This document shows, in pieces, positions 39,678 to 48,749 of a DNA stretch of 64,000 nucleotides. The position numbers and the translations under genes were made by a program. Under the pieces are notes generated by a model. The model did no database searches. It had not been told where the DNA came from and was given only the letters and a program-made list of their open reading frames with translations. Origin of the DNA: Acinetobacter oleivorans DR1 (GTDB lineage: Bacteria > Pseudomonadota > Gammaproteobacteria > Pseudomonadales > Moraxellaceae); contig NC_014259.1 in NCBI RefSeq assembly GCF_000196795.1, positions 3,906,001-3,970,000 on the forward strand, given 5' to 3'. Numbering within the stretch: the first letter of the stretch is position 1; each line of letters opens with the position of its first letter.

Positions 39678-40103
39678 TTATGCAAATAGAGGCGGTGCGC
39701 GCCCTTGAGGGAGTAGGAAAAGTCGCTGTAGCGCAAAGTAAACATGTCGAAATGCTTGTTGATAGGCAACTAAGCGGACTTGTATGCGGACTAAAACTTC
39801 TTTTACACCAAATTCAGGTGGTAAAACCAAATTGGCATAGACGGTACAATATTGACACTGGTGATTTGCATCATGATGATCATGTTGCGCAGAAGCTTGT
39901 GCCTGTTCAATATGATGTTCATGATGTGAATGCATGGTATGTGACATGGTTTCCATTTGTGCTTTGGGTTTAAGCAAAGCACGAGTAATAGTTTCACAGA
40001 CCGGAGCAATTTGATATTGCTTCGGTAATAGCGGCTGTAGAAATACCGCAACCTGTAAAAATACTGCTGCACATGCAAGCAGTAAACCACTACGAAAAAC
40101 CAA
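39678..40103 (-). CDS. DUF2946 family protein, His-rich
   Basis: A 141-residue protein with an N-terminal membrane helix, a His-rich central stretch (SHHEHHIEQ and QHDHHDANHQ), and the DUF2946 CxxC motif CQYC followed by TVYANL. DUF2946 genes regularly neighbour TonB copper receptors, as here (72 bp upstream), so it is probably a periplasmic copper-binding helper. Biochemical function unproven. Confidence 0.85.
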   Translation of the reverse strand: MVFRSGLLLACAAVFLQVAVFLQPLLPKQYQIAPVCETITRALLKPKAQMETMSHTMHSHHEHHIEQAQASAQHDHHDANHQCQYCTVYANLVLPPEFGVKEVLVRIQVRLVAYQQAFRHVYFALQRLFLLPQGRAPPLFA

Positions 40104-40146
40104 AAATCACATCCACACTATATTAATGTTTCAAGAATAGAAATTT

Positions 40147-40677
40147 TTAACGTTTTACTGCAACTTTTTCACGCTCACGTTGACGAACAACTTTTTCGAC
40201 TTTTTCTCGAGCACGCTGACGTTTAAGTGGCGACAAATAATCCACAAATAATTTGCCATTTAAGTGATCCATTTCATGTTGGATACAAACAGCGAGAAGT
40301 CCATCAGCTTCTATCTCAAATGCTTGACCTTCAAGGTTAATTGCCTCAATTTTCACACGTGACGGGCGCTCAACTTTGTCGTATATTTGTGGCACCGATA
40401 GGCAGCCTTCTTCGTACTGCTGCTTATCTTCTGTCAGTGGAGTGATTTTGGGGTTAATAAAAACCAAGGGTTCATCTTTAGCTTCAGACAAATCTATAAC
40501 GATTAACTGAATATGACGATCTACTTGTGAAGCTGCTAAACCAATACCTGGTGCGGCATACATGGTTTCAAGCATATCTGCTGCAAGTTGACGAATTTCA
40601 TCAGTAACTTCTTCAACAGGCTTAGCAATGGTACGAAGACGGGGATCAGGAAAACTTAAAATAGGTAATAAGGCCAT
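40147..40677 (-). CDS. def: Peptide deformylase
   Basis: A 176-residue metallohydrolase that removes the N-formyl group from nascent proteins. The three motifs are present: GIGLAAS (44-50), EGCLSVP (90-96, metal ligand Cys92) and HEMDH (134-138, catalytic Glu135). It starts the cluster def / LysM / dprA / tsaC, conserved in gammaproteobacteria, and is divergent from the LysM gene. Confidence 0.97.
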   Translation of the reverse strand: MALLPILSFPDPRLRTIAKPVEEVTDEIRQLAADMLETMYAAPGIGLAASQVDRHIQLIVIDLSEAKDEPLVFINPKITPLTEDKQQYEEGCLSVPQIYDKVERPSRVKIEAINLEGQAFEIEADGLLAVCIQHEMDHLNGKLFVDYLSPLKRQRAREKVEKVVRQREREKVAVKR

Positions 40678-40799
40678 ACTGACGTCCTCACTTATGCCAT
40701 TGATTGAAAAACCAAATGAAGGAAATACTTCATCGAAAAATTGTGTGTTAGCCGCCTATTATAACGCATCTGCACGCATAATTTTTAGGAATTATCATA

Positions 40800-41954
40800 A
40801 TGAAAAAGGTTTTTAACGGCATGGTTGAATTTCATGCTTTGGGGATAAAAAAGCATTTACTTGCTTTCGCACTTTTTACAGGGGTTGCAATGGGTACAGT
40901 AGCAGAGGTTCATGCTGCTAGTCCAAACCATAATCCACCCTCTCTAAAAGGTAATGCACCACATGTCTACGTTGTAAAACGCGGAGATACGCTGTGGGAT
41001 ATTTCCGGTCATTTCCTAAGTAAACCTTGGCGCTGGCCAGAAATCTGGGCAAATAATCAGCATGTCAAAAATCCACACTGGATTTATCCTGGTGACCGAT
41101 TGTTGTTATGCAGTTTAGCGGGTCGACCATTGATCGGTAAGGATGAGGGAGATGGTTGCGTTGGCATTATTCGTCGCTACACAGGCCAAATGACAAACTT
41201 GCAACCTCAAGTTCGTGTGGAATCGCTTAACGACAATGTACCTGTTATTCCGCTTGAACATATCAAACAGTGGTTAGAACACAGCACAATTTTGCCAGCC
41301 GACGCAATTGAACACACTCCTTATATTGTGGGTACTGCTGATCAACGCGTGCTTGCGGCAAGAGGCCAAACCATTTATGCGCGTGGACAAGGTTTAGTTA
41401 ATGGCCAACGTTATGCAGTCTACCGTGAAGGCGAACCTTATTATTTCACAGACAGTAAAGGTAAAAAGCATAGTCTAGGTATTGAACTACAACAAGTTGC
41501 CTCAGGGATTGCGATCTCTTCTGAAAAAGACATAACAACACTTGAGTTAACTGATAGCTACAATTCCGAAGTACGCCGTGGTGATCGGGTTATGCCGGAA
41601 GAAGAAGCAACATTACCTACTTTATTTTATCCAGTAGATGCCACTCAAGTTACAGATGCTGGCAAGATCATTCGTGTAATGGGTTCAATTGGCAGCGCTG
41701 CAAAAAATAGTGTGGTGACTTTGGACCGAGGTACAGCACAAGGGATTCAAGTAGGGCAAGTTTTTGATATTACTCAAAAGGGTGAGACTATTCGAGACCC
41801 TAAAACCAAAGAACCAATACAGTTACCAGGACAACAGATTGGTAGTCTGATGGTTTTCAGAACCTTTGATCAGCTTAGCTATGCCTACGTATTAGAAAGT
41901 GACCTACCTATTAAAGTTGGTTCAAGTATTCAGCCACCTCGTTTTGATGATTAA
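40800..41954 (+). CDS. LysM domain protein, exported
   Basis: A 384-residue protein. Signal peptide about 1-40 (hydrophobic run, then VHAAS). A LysM peptidoglycan-binding domain is at 56-103 (YVVKRGDTLWDISG through IYPGDRLLL). The remaining 280 residues resemble the DprA-adjacent LysM proteins of gammaproteobacteria; function uncharacterised. It binds the cell wall in the periplasm. Divergent from def, 20 bp before dprA, so probably co-transcribed with it. Confidence 0.85.
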   Translation: MKKVFNGMVEFHALGIKKHLLAFALFTGVAMGTVAEVHAASPNHNPPSLKGNAPHVYVVKRGDTLWDISGHFLSKPWRWPEIWANNQHVKNPHWIYPGDRLLLCSLAGRPLIGKDEGDGCVGIIRRYTGQMTNLQPQVRVESLNDNVPVIPLEHIKQWLEHSTILPADAIEHTPYIVGTADQRVLAARGQTIYARGQGLVNGQRYAVYREGEPYYFTDSKGKKHSLGIELQQVASGIAISSEKDITTLELTDSYNSEVRRGDRVMPEEEATLPTLFYPVDATQVTDAGKIIRVMGSIGSAAKNSVVTLDRGTAQGIQVGQVFDITQKGETIRDPKTKEPIQLPGQQIGSLMVFRTFDQLSYAYVLESDLPIKVGSSIQPPRFDD

Positions 41955-41974
41955 CGCTGGATATACCCTTTACA

Positions 41975-43108
41975 ATGCTTACTCAACTTTCTTCACACCA
42001 TTACCACACGCTTAAAGTGTGGTATTTGGTGCAACACTCCTTAGTTAGCTTCAAAAAAATTGTCAATTATTTTGGTAGCTGTGAAAAAGCGGTCCAACCT
42101 GCTGGGTTATCTCAATGGCGCAATCTCGGGTTACATGCTAATCACTTAAAACGCGTAGATGAATTTCAAACTGCTCAGGGTCAAGCTCAGTTTGAAAAAC
42201 TAATTGAGCAGATCCAGCAATATACTGACTTTATTTTAACGTCCGAAGACTCTGGCTATCCCACTCAATTACTACCTTATACAGACCATCCACCCATCAT
42301 TTTTGGAAAAGGACAAGCTCAGGCTTTGTTACAGCCACAAATTGCGATTGTCGGTAGTCGAAAACCAAGCCCGCATGGTCGTCAGGTTGCTTATGATTTT
42401 GCCTATTACTTAAGTGAAAAAGGATTTTATGTAAGTAGTGGTTTGGCATATGGGATTGACGAAGCTGCTCACCAAGGAGCTTCAGCACATCAACGTACGA
42501 TTGCTGTGACAGGGACCGGTTTAGACAGTACCTACCCTGCTCAGAATAAAAAACTTGCAGAACAGATCTTGGCTCAAAACGGCGCCATCATTACTGAGTT
42601 CTTACCTGGTACGCCACCATTACAGCAACATTTTCCTCGTAGAAACCGAATTGTCAGTGGTCTGAGTTTAGGTGTGTTAGTGGTGGAAGCTACTTTAAAA
42701 AGTGGTTCTCTCATTACTGCAAACAAAGCTGCCGAGCAAGGTAAAACCGTATTTGCCATTCCTGGTCATATTTACAGTGAGTTTCATCAGGGCTGCCATC
42801 AACTTATTCGTGAAGGAGCCATTTTAGTCGATCATCCTGAACAAATTATTGAAGATCTTGCTTTACCTACTCAATGGCAAAGTCAGCAACAGAACTCAAC
42901 TGAAGAGGTCGTGGTTTCTTGTGCCCCAGAAATTCCTGAGCATTTGATTAACCTTTATCAGTCTTTAGACTGGGTCGGACAAGATATTGACCAGCTTGTC
43001 ATACACCACTCTCAACCTGTGGCAGAACTCACCTCTTCACTCATGGAACTAGAACTACTTGGTTTATGTATGCAACAATCAGGGCTGTATTTACGTTGTC
43101 GCTCTTAG
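41975..43108 (+). CDS. dprA: DNA-processing protein A (natural transformation)
   Basis: A 377-residue protein with the Rossmann-like DprA/Smf core: GSRKPSPHGRQVAYDFA, then SGLAYGIDEAAHQGA, and TGTGLDSTYP. A C-terminal winged-helix region follows. DprA loads RecA on incoming single-stranded DNA during natural transformation, a trait of many Acinetobacter. It is second in the LysM-dprA-tsaC run. Confidence 0.95.
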   Translation: MLTQLSSHHYHTLKVWYLVQHSLVSFKKIVNYFGSCEKAVQPAGLSQWRNLGLHANHLKRVDEFQTAQGQAQFEKLIEQIQQYTDFILTSEDSGYPTQLLPYTDHPPIIFGKGQAQALLQPQIAIVGSRKPSPHGRQVAYDFAYYLSEKGFYVSSGLAYGIDEAAHQGASAHQRTIAVTGTGLDSTYPAQNKKLAEQILAQNGAIITEFLPGTPPLQQHFPRRNRIVSGLSLGVLVVEATLKSGSLITANKAAEQGKTVFAIPGHIYSEFHQGCHQLIREGAILVDHPEQIIEDLALPTQWQSQQQNSTEEVVVSCAPEIPEHLINLYQSLDWVGQDIDQLVIHHSQPVAELTSSLMELELLGLCMQQSGLYLRCRS

Positions 43109-43157
43109 TGCTGGAGCGCAATAGCAATTCTGTTTGATTGAAAGGAAGAGTATTACC

Positions 43158-43727
43158 ATGATTACCACCTCAGTTACCGAAGCAGCCGAATGTTTACAAC
43201 AAGGTCAAGTTTTGGCATATCCAACTGAGGCAGTTTGGGGGTTAGGTTGCGACCCTTTTAACGAACAAGCTTTTCAAAAGATTCTTGAGTTAAAGCAAAG
43301 GCCTATTGAAAAGGGAGTGATTTTATTAGCAGGTCATATTAGCCAAGTTGAGCACCTACTAACTTCTCTACCTCAAACAACCCAACAAGAAATCATTGAT
43401 TGTTGGACGAATCATCAACCTTCTGAAAGAGCTACAACTTGGCTATTACCTGCTGGCGAACATATTCCTTCATGGATTAAAGGTGAACATCCACTTGTTG
43501 CTGTTCGAGTCACTACACATCCTTTGTGTGTGGCATTATGCAATGCTTTTCATGGTTTTATTGTCTCGACGAGTGCCAACCCAAGTGGGCAAGAACCTGC
43601 TCATTCACTACAAGATGCCTGCCAATACTTTGGTTCACAATTAAACTATCTCAATGGTGATTTAGGCCAAAGTCAGCAACCAAGTAGAATTATTAATGCT
43701 CTCACTGGAGAGATTATTCGCGCCTAA
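43158..43727 (+). CDS. tsaC: Threonylcarbamoyl-AMP synthase
   Basis: A 189-residue YrdC/Sua5-family protein. It makes threonylcarbamoyl-AMP for the t6A37 modification of ANN-decoding tRNAs. Family motifs: YPTEAVWGLGCDP and STSANPSG (near residue 140). I chose the ATG at 43158 because AAGGAAGAG sits ten bases upstream; the frame extends to 43134. It is 49 bp past dprA and ends the cluster. Confidence 0.93.
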   Translation: MITTSVTEAAECLQQGQVLAYPTEAVWGLGCDPFNEQAFQKILELKQRPIEKGVILLAGHISQVEHLLTSLPQTTQQEIIDCWTNHQPSERATTWLLPAGEHIPSWIKGEHPLVAVRVTTHPLCVALCNAFHGFIVSTSANPSGQEPAHSLQDACQYFGSQLNYLNGDLGQSQQPSRIINALTGEIIRA

Positions 43728-43736
43728 TTTCAGACA

Positions 43737-43769
43737 AAAAAAAGCTCAGTTATATAGGGATAACTGAGC
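43737..43769 (-). terminator. Minus-strand intrinsic terminator (distal of a tandem pair)
   Basis: GCTCAGTTAT / ATAACTGAGC stem (43744-43769) followed on the minus strand by eight T. The plus strand has no T run after the stem, so it is not the tsaC terminator. Confidence 0.8.
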
Positions 43770-43870
43770 ATAAAAAAGGATGGGTATATACCGCATCCAG
43801 AGGGTTTGGATATCTCTGCAACGAAAGATAATTTGCAAAAAAAACACGTCTTTCGTAATGGTCGCTATTA
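43770..43870 (-). ncRNA. Possible small RNA (minus strand), low certainty
   Basis: Two minus-strand terminators have no minus-strand gene upstream except the EamA gene, which has its own terminator at 44064-44112. A separate transcript may therefore start between about 43870 and 44060. Upstream of the terminators is a hairpin with 8-bp arms ACGAAAGA / TCTTTCGT (43821-43828, 43849-43856) and a U-rich loop. The 5' end is not known; -10-like CATAAT-type sites are weak. Confidence 0.35.
43774..43798 (-). terminator. Minus-strand intrinsic terminator (proximal of a tandem pair)
   Basis: On the minus strand GGATG-C-GGTA / TACC-CATCC with one bulge, followed by six T. It stands 5 bases before the second terminator. 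Confidence 0.7.
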
Positions 43871-44063
43871 TGTAGTAAGAGATCAAATGAGAGAAATATA
43901 TTATTTCTCTAAAAAAAGCATGAAAAGTGTAGGGAATTTACGAATTTTCGCTTATAAATTAAAATTATATTAATATTTTTACTCGGCTTTTTTAATATTT
44001 ATATTTCAATCTATTCTTATAAACTATTTATAAATCATATAGAAAAACTTTAACTAAGAAAAA

Positions 44064-44112
44064 AATGGCATAGTTTTATTAGTTTTTTTAAAAATATGCC
44101 ATAGTTTTTTTA
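44064..44112. terminator. Terminator of the EamA transporter gene
   Basis: ATGGCATA / TATGCCAT arms with an A/T-rich loop and T runs on both strands, seven bases past the EamA stop codon. Confidence 0.75.
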
Positions 44113-44118
44113 AAGACT

Positions 44119-45039
44119 TTAGTTTTGCTCTTGCATTAAGTTGCTCTTTTTAGGACTGACTTTTTTCTGAGCCATAATGATACCAATTAAGATAACAATC
44201 CCACCTATTGTGTGATAGATGGTCCATTGCTCAGATAACCAAATGCTTGCAATAATTGCTGTAAAAACAGGAACCAAGTTCATAAAAATACTTGTTCTAT
44301 TGGGACCCAATTGTTGAACAGCCAACATCCAAACTAACGGTGCAATCAGTGAAGCAAATACCCCTGCATAAATAGCACTTGGCGCATTTTGTGCATTTAA
44401 AGCATCTAGTCCGAACCAAAAAATTAAAGGCAGATGAAATATTACAGAAAATCCGATCTGAACATATAAGCTTGTCATGATTGGAAGTGGAAGCTGCCAT
44501 TTTTTAAGGAAAACCCCATAAAATGCATAGAAGAATACGGCAATAATCATTAATGCATCACCAAGATGCCCGCCTCCACTTAATAAATGGCTAATATTTC
44601 CTTGGGACATAACATATAGCAAACCAGCGAAAGATAAAATGCTGCCAAAAACTGCAAATCGATTAGGCACATCTTTTAAAATCGCAAGCGAAACAAAGAT
44701 TGTAAAGATAGGAATAAATGCATTCACAATGCCCATATTGGTTGCACTGGTATAATGGGCAGCTGTATAAGCAAGTCCTTGATAAAGCACCATCCCAAAT
44801 GCACTTAACACAGCCAGCTTAGGTAAATATGGTATTAATAATCGTCTTTGTCTCCAAACAGGTAAGAGCATAAACGGCGTTAAAATAATAAAAGCAATTA
44901 ACCACCGATAAAAACTAATACTTACCGGAGAGATATAATCCGAGACATAGCGGGTGACTACAATGTTTAAAGACCAAATCAGTACTGCCAAAATGGGAAA
45001 AATAAATGCCCATTTGTGATATTTCATGACCTGACTCAT
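44119..45039 (-). CDS. EamA/DMT superfamily transporter
   Basis: A 306-residue protein with ten predicted helices in two EamA repeats (first half near WSLNIVVTRYVSD and second near APLVWMLAVQQLGPNR). Typical of RhaT/YdcZ-like metabolite or drug exporters. The substrate is unknown. It is followed by its own terminator and preceded by a separate TetR gene 110 bp away. Confidence 0.88.
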   Translation of the reverse strand: MSQVMKYHKWAFIFPILAVLIWSLNIVVTRYVSDYISPVSISFYRWLIAFIILTPFMLLPVWRQRRLLIPYLPKLAVLSAFGMVLYQGLAYTAAHYTSATNMGIVNAFIPIFTIFVSLAILKDVPNRFAVFGSILSFAGLLYVMSQGNISHLLSGGGHLGDALMIIAVFFYAFYGVFLKKWQLPLPIMTSLYVQIGFSVIFHLPLIFWFGLDALNAQNAPSAIYAGVFASLIAPLVWMLAVQQLGPNRTSIFMNLVPVFTAIIASIWLSEQWTIYHTIGGIVILIGIIMAQKKVSPKKSNLMQEQN

Positions 45040-45150
45040 AGTAATACACCATCTACAAAAGAGATTTTATTTTGAAGAATGTCTTAATAAATTGAAATAT
45101 CGTATTTCCGACATTGATATTGAACTTAGGACATCATCTTTTTCTAGAAT

Positions 45151-45795
45151 CTAAAATAATGTCCAAGCTTTCACCGCATGACCTACCACTTTATGTAATT
45201 GCTCGCTACTCGCACCATCTCTCGCTTGAATAGTAAGACCTTGAATGACAGTGGTGTAAAAATCAGTCATTTCCTGTAAAGGAGCATGAGAAGATAAATC
45301 CCCCTGCTCTACACCTTGCTGAAGGCGTTTTAATAATTTTTCTTTTGTCTTTATGCGCTTATCTAATAGATTTTGCTGTACATCTTGAGTTGCATCAGAG
45401 CAATTCATAGCAGCAACGACCACCATACAACCTGCTGGCTTATTCGGCTGAACCAATCTTTTAACAATGTCATAAAGATATAACTCAACAGCAATTTTTG
45501 CAGTTTTTGCTTCTACAAATATAGTATCAATCGGACATCCTTCATGAGCTAAATAGTAATCAACACATCTGTAAAACAGCCCTTCTTTGTCACCAAAAGT
45601 ACTGTACAAGCTCGGTGCTGTAATTTCCAAAGCTTGTGTTAAATCACTAATAGACGTTGCTTCATAACCATGCTCCCAAAACAGCAACATTGCTTTTTGC
45701 AAAACCTGTTGTTCATCAAAGCATTTAGGACGTCCACGCTTTTTTTTCAGAGCGTCTTCTGTAACAGCTAAATTCGTTTCATGCCTATTTGTCAT
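45151..45795 (-). CDS. TetR/AcrR family regulator of divergent MFS exporter
   Basis: A 214-residue TetR-type protein. After a basic N-terminus (KKKRGRPKCF), the helix-turn-helix covers about residues 24-60 (EATSISDLTQALEITAPSLYSTFGDKEGLF). The ATG at 45795 is chosen; the longer frame to 45858 would run through a candidate operator. It faces an MFS gene across 144 bp with two similar operator-like 12-mers. Confidence 0.88.
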   Translation of the reverse strand: MTNRHETNLAVTEDALKKKRGRPKCFDEQQVLQKAMLLFWEHGYEATSISDLTQALEITAPSLYSTFGDKEGLFYRCVDYYLAHEGCPIDTIFVEAKTAKIAVELYLYDIVKRLVQPNKPAGCMVVVAAMNCSDATQDVQQNLLDKRIKTKEKLLKRLQQGVEQGDLSSHAPLQEMTDFYTTVIQGLTIQARDGASSEQLHKVVGHAVKAWTLF

Positions 45796-45815
45796 AAAGA
45801 TCACATCTATTTTTA

Positions 45816-45827
45816 TAACAATCGTTA
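45816..45827. promoter_or_regulatory. Candidate TetR operator 1
   Basis: TAACAATCGTTA, arms ATAAC/GTTAT around AATC, about 20 bp upstream of the tetR start. Confidence 0.5.
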
Positions 45828-45872
45828 TTAAATTAATTGACGTTCGATTTTTTATCAACTATTTTATTTTCA

Positions 45873-45884
45873 TAATGATCGTTA
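45873..45884. promoter_or_regulatory. Candidate TetR operator 2
   Basis: TAATGATCGTTA, sharing TAAnnATCGTTA with operator 1, 57 bp from it and 55 bp before the MFS start. Confidence 0.45.
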
Positions 45885-45939
45885 GTTAATTAATAAATTG
45901 CCTTTCTTCACTCTAAATTTAGCCAAGTAAGGATTTCCT

Positions 45940-47154
45940 ATGGACCAATCTTCTATTTCTAAAGCGCGACCCACGACCTCCCCTCAAGGGAGCTGGTTTG
46001 CCATTTTGGCCGTTGCGATTGCAGCGTTTGCATTAGTAACAAGTGAATTTTTACCTGTTGGTGTTTTAAATAGTGTTGCAACAGATTTAAATATTTCTGT
46101 AGGTACAGCCGGTCTTATTATTACTGTACCCGGCATTATGGCAGCAATTGCCGCCCCTCTATTACCTGTATCTGTGAAACAACTTGATCGGCGTTATGTG
46201 CTTATCTTGCTGACAGCCATTATGGTTATTGCGAATACCATTACTGCCTTTGCAGAAAATTTCCATATTTTATTACTCAGTCGCTTAATTTTAGGTATTT
46301 CAATTGGTGGATTCTGGGCGACAGCAATTGCTTTAAGTGGGAAATTAGCTCCCTCACATCTTCCTATTGCGAAAGCAACAGCTGTAGTAATGGCTGGTGT
46401 AACTTTTGCGACAGTTTTAGGTGTTCCAATTGGAACATGGTTAAGTGAGTTTTATGGTTGGCGCAGCGCTTTTGGGATTACAGCAGGAATTGGTTTAATT
46501 GTTTTAATCTTACAATTAATCTTCTTACCTAAACTTGTTCCAGACTCAGCAATTCATATAAGAGACTTACCAGCATTATTACGTACTCCTAAAGCACGTA
46601 GTGGTATGTTGATTGTTTTACTGATTGGACTTGCTCATTTTTGTGCCTATAGCTATTTAGCACCTTTCTTCAAAAATATTGCAGGCTTTAACGGCACAAC
46701 AATTAGTTCATTATTATTGCTCTATGGAATTGCAGGTATTTTCGGAAATGCATTCGCCGGATATAGCGGCAATTTAAATGTCCGATATACACTTGCCTTT
46801 GTTAGTGCTTGTTTTGCAATTGTATTTTTTGGATTCCCACTTTTTGCCATTCATGAATTTGGTGCTATTGTCTTAACAGCTTTATGGGGCTTCGCATTTG
46901 GTGCTTTCCCTACCTCAGCAAATATTTGGATGTTTGTACATGCACCAAATGCAGTTGAAAAAGGTATGCCTCTTTTTGTAGGTATGTTTCAGGTGATGAT
47001 TGCGACAGGTTCATTATTAGGTGGATATGTAGTTGATCATTTCAATGAAAATACTTTAATTTATGGTGTATTAAGCTTTGTTGCACTAGCATTACTGAGT
47101 ACATTTACCTTAGCAAAAGGTTTAAATAATCCTAAAGCAACTTGTGAAAATTAA
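45940..47154 (+). CDS. MFS transporter (DHA1, AraJ/NepI-like)
   Basis: A 404-residue, 12-helix exporter. The N-terminal LVTSEFLPVGVLNSVATDLNIS, shown as LVTSEFLPVGVLN, fits the AraJ/YdhP/NepI group, and GISIGGFWATAIAL fits motif B. It probably exports drugs, sugars or purine ribonucleosides. It is divergent from a TetR gene and 21 bp before an AraC regulator gene. Confidence 0.88.
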   Translation: MDQSSISKARPTTSPQGSWFAILAVAIAAFALVTSEFLPVGVLNSVATDLNISVGTAGLIITVPGIMAAIAAPLLPVSVKQLDRRYVLILLTAIMVIANTITAFAENFHILLLSRLILGISIGGFWATAIALSGKLAPSHLPIAKATAVVMAGVTFATVLGVPIGTWLSEFYGWRSAFGITAGIGLIVLILQLIFLPKLVPDSAIHIRDLPALLRTPKARSGMLIVLLIGLAHFCAYSYLAPFFKNIAGFNGTTISSLLLLYGIAGIFGNAFAGYSGNLNVRYTLAFVSACFAIVFFGFPLFAIHEFGAIVLTALWGFAFGAFPTSANIWMFVHAPNAVEKGMPLFVGMFQVMIATGSLLGGYVVDHFNENTLIYGVLSFVALALLSTFTLAKGLNNPKATCEN

Positions 47155-47175
47155 AATATTATTCAGAGTAAATAA

Positions 47176-47940
47176 ATGAAAAATGAGGGCCAACAATTTT
47201 CTTTATTGAACAGTATAGAGGTTCATGAATTTCTATACCAAAAAGAAGATATTGTTCGTCCTCATGCATCCCTCTGGGGAGATTTTAATTTCAGTTTGAA
47301 TGGTATTTTGGAAATGCAAGTAGAGGAACAAATCTACTTATCTCCTCCAAGCTATGGGCTTTGGATTCCACCTCAAACTGTTCATCAATCTACTCATATT
47401 GACCATGAAATTCACTATATCTGTATTCGACTACACCCTAGCCTCTGTTCTATTTTAGGTGACGTCTGTAAATGCTTTAGTATTCAACCTTTCTTTCGAA
47501 CCTTAGTTTTACAAATTCTCGAACAGCAAAAACAAACCGAAAAAGCTGAATATTTAGAGCATCTTTTACAAGTTTTATTCGATCAACTTAAACAAGCTCC
47601 TGCATATTCACATTATTTACCGCAAACGCGTCATCCTGTTTTATTGCCTATTCTAGAAAAACTCTCAGACCCATTACTTTTTGATCACTCTTTACAGCAG
47701 TTGCTACAAAATTTCTCGGTCAGCGATCGCCACTTATTACGTTTGAGTCAACAAGAGCTTCAGCTTTCGTTATCGGAATGGCGTAACCGAGCCAAAATTG
47801 TTTATGCCATTCATCAGATCCGCCAAGGGACCTCCATTAAGCGTTTAGCTTACGATTTAGGTTATCAACATAGCTCAAGTTTTATCGAGTTTTTTAAACG
47901 TTATACAGGGCAAACGCCTATCCAAATGAGAAATAACTAG
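47176..47940 (+). CDS. AraC family transcriptional regulator
   Basis: A 254-residue protein. The N-terminal cupin-like domain (about 15-110, LWGDFNFSLNGILEM, PPQTVHQST) precedes the C-terminal AraC double helix-turn-helix (about 175-252), ending in the signature RLAYDLGYQHSSSFIEFFKR followed by YTGQTP. It probably acts on the neighbouring MFS gene, with which it is co-oriented 21 bp downstream. Confidence 0.9.
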   Translation: MKNEGQQFSLLNSIEVHEFLYQKEDIVRPHASLWGDFNFSLNGILEMQVEEQIYLSPPSYGLWIPPQTVHQSTHIDHEIHYICIRLHPSLCSILGDVCKCFSIQPFFRTLVLQILEQQKQTEKAEYLEHLLQVLFDQLKQAPAYSHYLPQTRHPVLLPILEKLSDPLLFDHSLQQLLQNFSVSDRHLLRLSQQELQLSLSEWRNRAKIVYAIHQIRQGTSIKRLAYDLGYQHSSSFIEFFKRYTGQTPIQMRNN

Positions 47941-48060
47941 AATTTAGTTTATCTCTAAAAACTTTTTCTTTTTTGAACACGAATATTATTGCACTGACCA
48001 TCAATAGCAGTTAAAACAAATGCGTTACTTGATATCAATTACAATCTTCAGGAAAGACTC

Positions 48061-48606
48061 ATGACACAATCTGTATATCACATTCCAGTAAAAGCCATTT
48101 CAGGCGAAACGGTTGACCTCGAACAATACAAAGGTAAGGTTTTACTTATTGTAAATACTGCTTCTAAATGTGGTTTAACTCCACAATACGAAGGTCTAGA
48201 AAAGCTTTATCAAGCAAAAAAAGATCAAGGTCTTGAAATTTTAGGTTTCCCTGCAAACAACTTTAAGGAACAAGAACCAGGTTCTGATGAAGAAATTCAA
48301 CAATTCTGTTCATTAAATTACGATGTTCACTTCCCTTTATTTTCTAAAGTATCTGTTGCAGGTGAAGATAAGCATCCACTGTATGCAACTTTGACATCAG
48401 CTCAACCAGAACGTACTGGTGAAGGACCTTTCCGTGAGCGCTTAGAAGGCTTAGGTATTCCAACTAATCCAGCTCCAGAAGTTTTATGGAACTTCGAAAA
48501 ATTCTTAATTAATAAAAATGGCGAAGTAGTGGCTCGTTTTGCTCCAAACCTAACTGCGGATGATGAACAAATTGTTAAAGCAGTTGAAGCAGAGTTAGCA
48601 AAATAA
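48061..48606 (+). CDS. Glutathione peroxidase family protein
   Basis: A 181-residue thiol peroxidase. The peroxidatic Cys37 is in ASKCGLTPQY (no selenocysteine), a candidate resolving Cys83 follows FPANNF (QQFC), and WNFEKF holds the conserved Trp. Cys-type GPx enzymes reduce H2O2 or lipid peroxides, usually with thioredoxin. It is a single gene with its own terminator. Confidence 0.93.
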   Translation: MTQSVYHIPVKAISGETVDLEQYKGKVLLIVNTASKCGLTPQYEGLEKLYQAKKDQGLEILGFPANNFKEQEPGSDEEIQQFCSLNYDVHFPLFSKVSVAGEDKHPLYATLTSAQPERTGEGPFRERLEGLGIPTNPAPEVLWNFEKFLINKNGEVVARFAPNLTADDEQIVKAVEAELAK

Positions 48607-48622
48607 CGGTTTTAAAAACGTG

Positions 48623-48650
48623 AAAAAGAGCGTTTTCTACGCTCTTTTTT
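48623..48650 (+). terminator. Intrinsic terminator after glutathione peroxidase gene
   Basis: AGAGCG-TTTTCTA-CGCTCT stem with T run. Confidence 0.92.
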
Positions 48651-48749
48651 ATTATCTGCTCAAAGTGTTGTTTGTTTGCAAAAATACAATCTTTCTCCAT
48701 ATTTTATGCCTATAGTACCTATTTGCTTTATTTGATGTTGTTTGTAGTT

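Larger units (their letters stand above)
43728..44118. other. Intergenic region with an orphan minus-strand transcription unit
   Basis: About 390 AT-rich bases between tsaC (+) and an EamA gene (-). It holds, from left to right, two tandem minus-strand terminators (43737-43800), a hairpin at 43821-43856, and the EamA terminator (44064-44112). No coding sequence was found. A small RNA or 3' end is discussed under findings. Confidence 0.65.

Noticed and set aside
43744..43769. Hairpin as terminator of tsaC
   Set aside because: The T run is on the minus strand; the plus strand continues ATAAAAAAGG, so tsaC is not ended by it.
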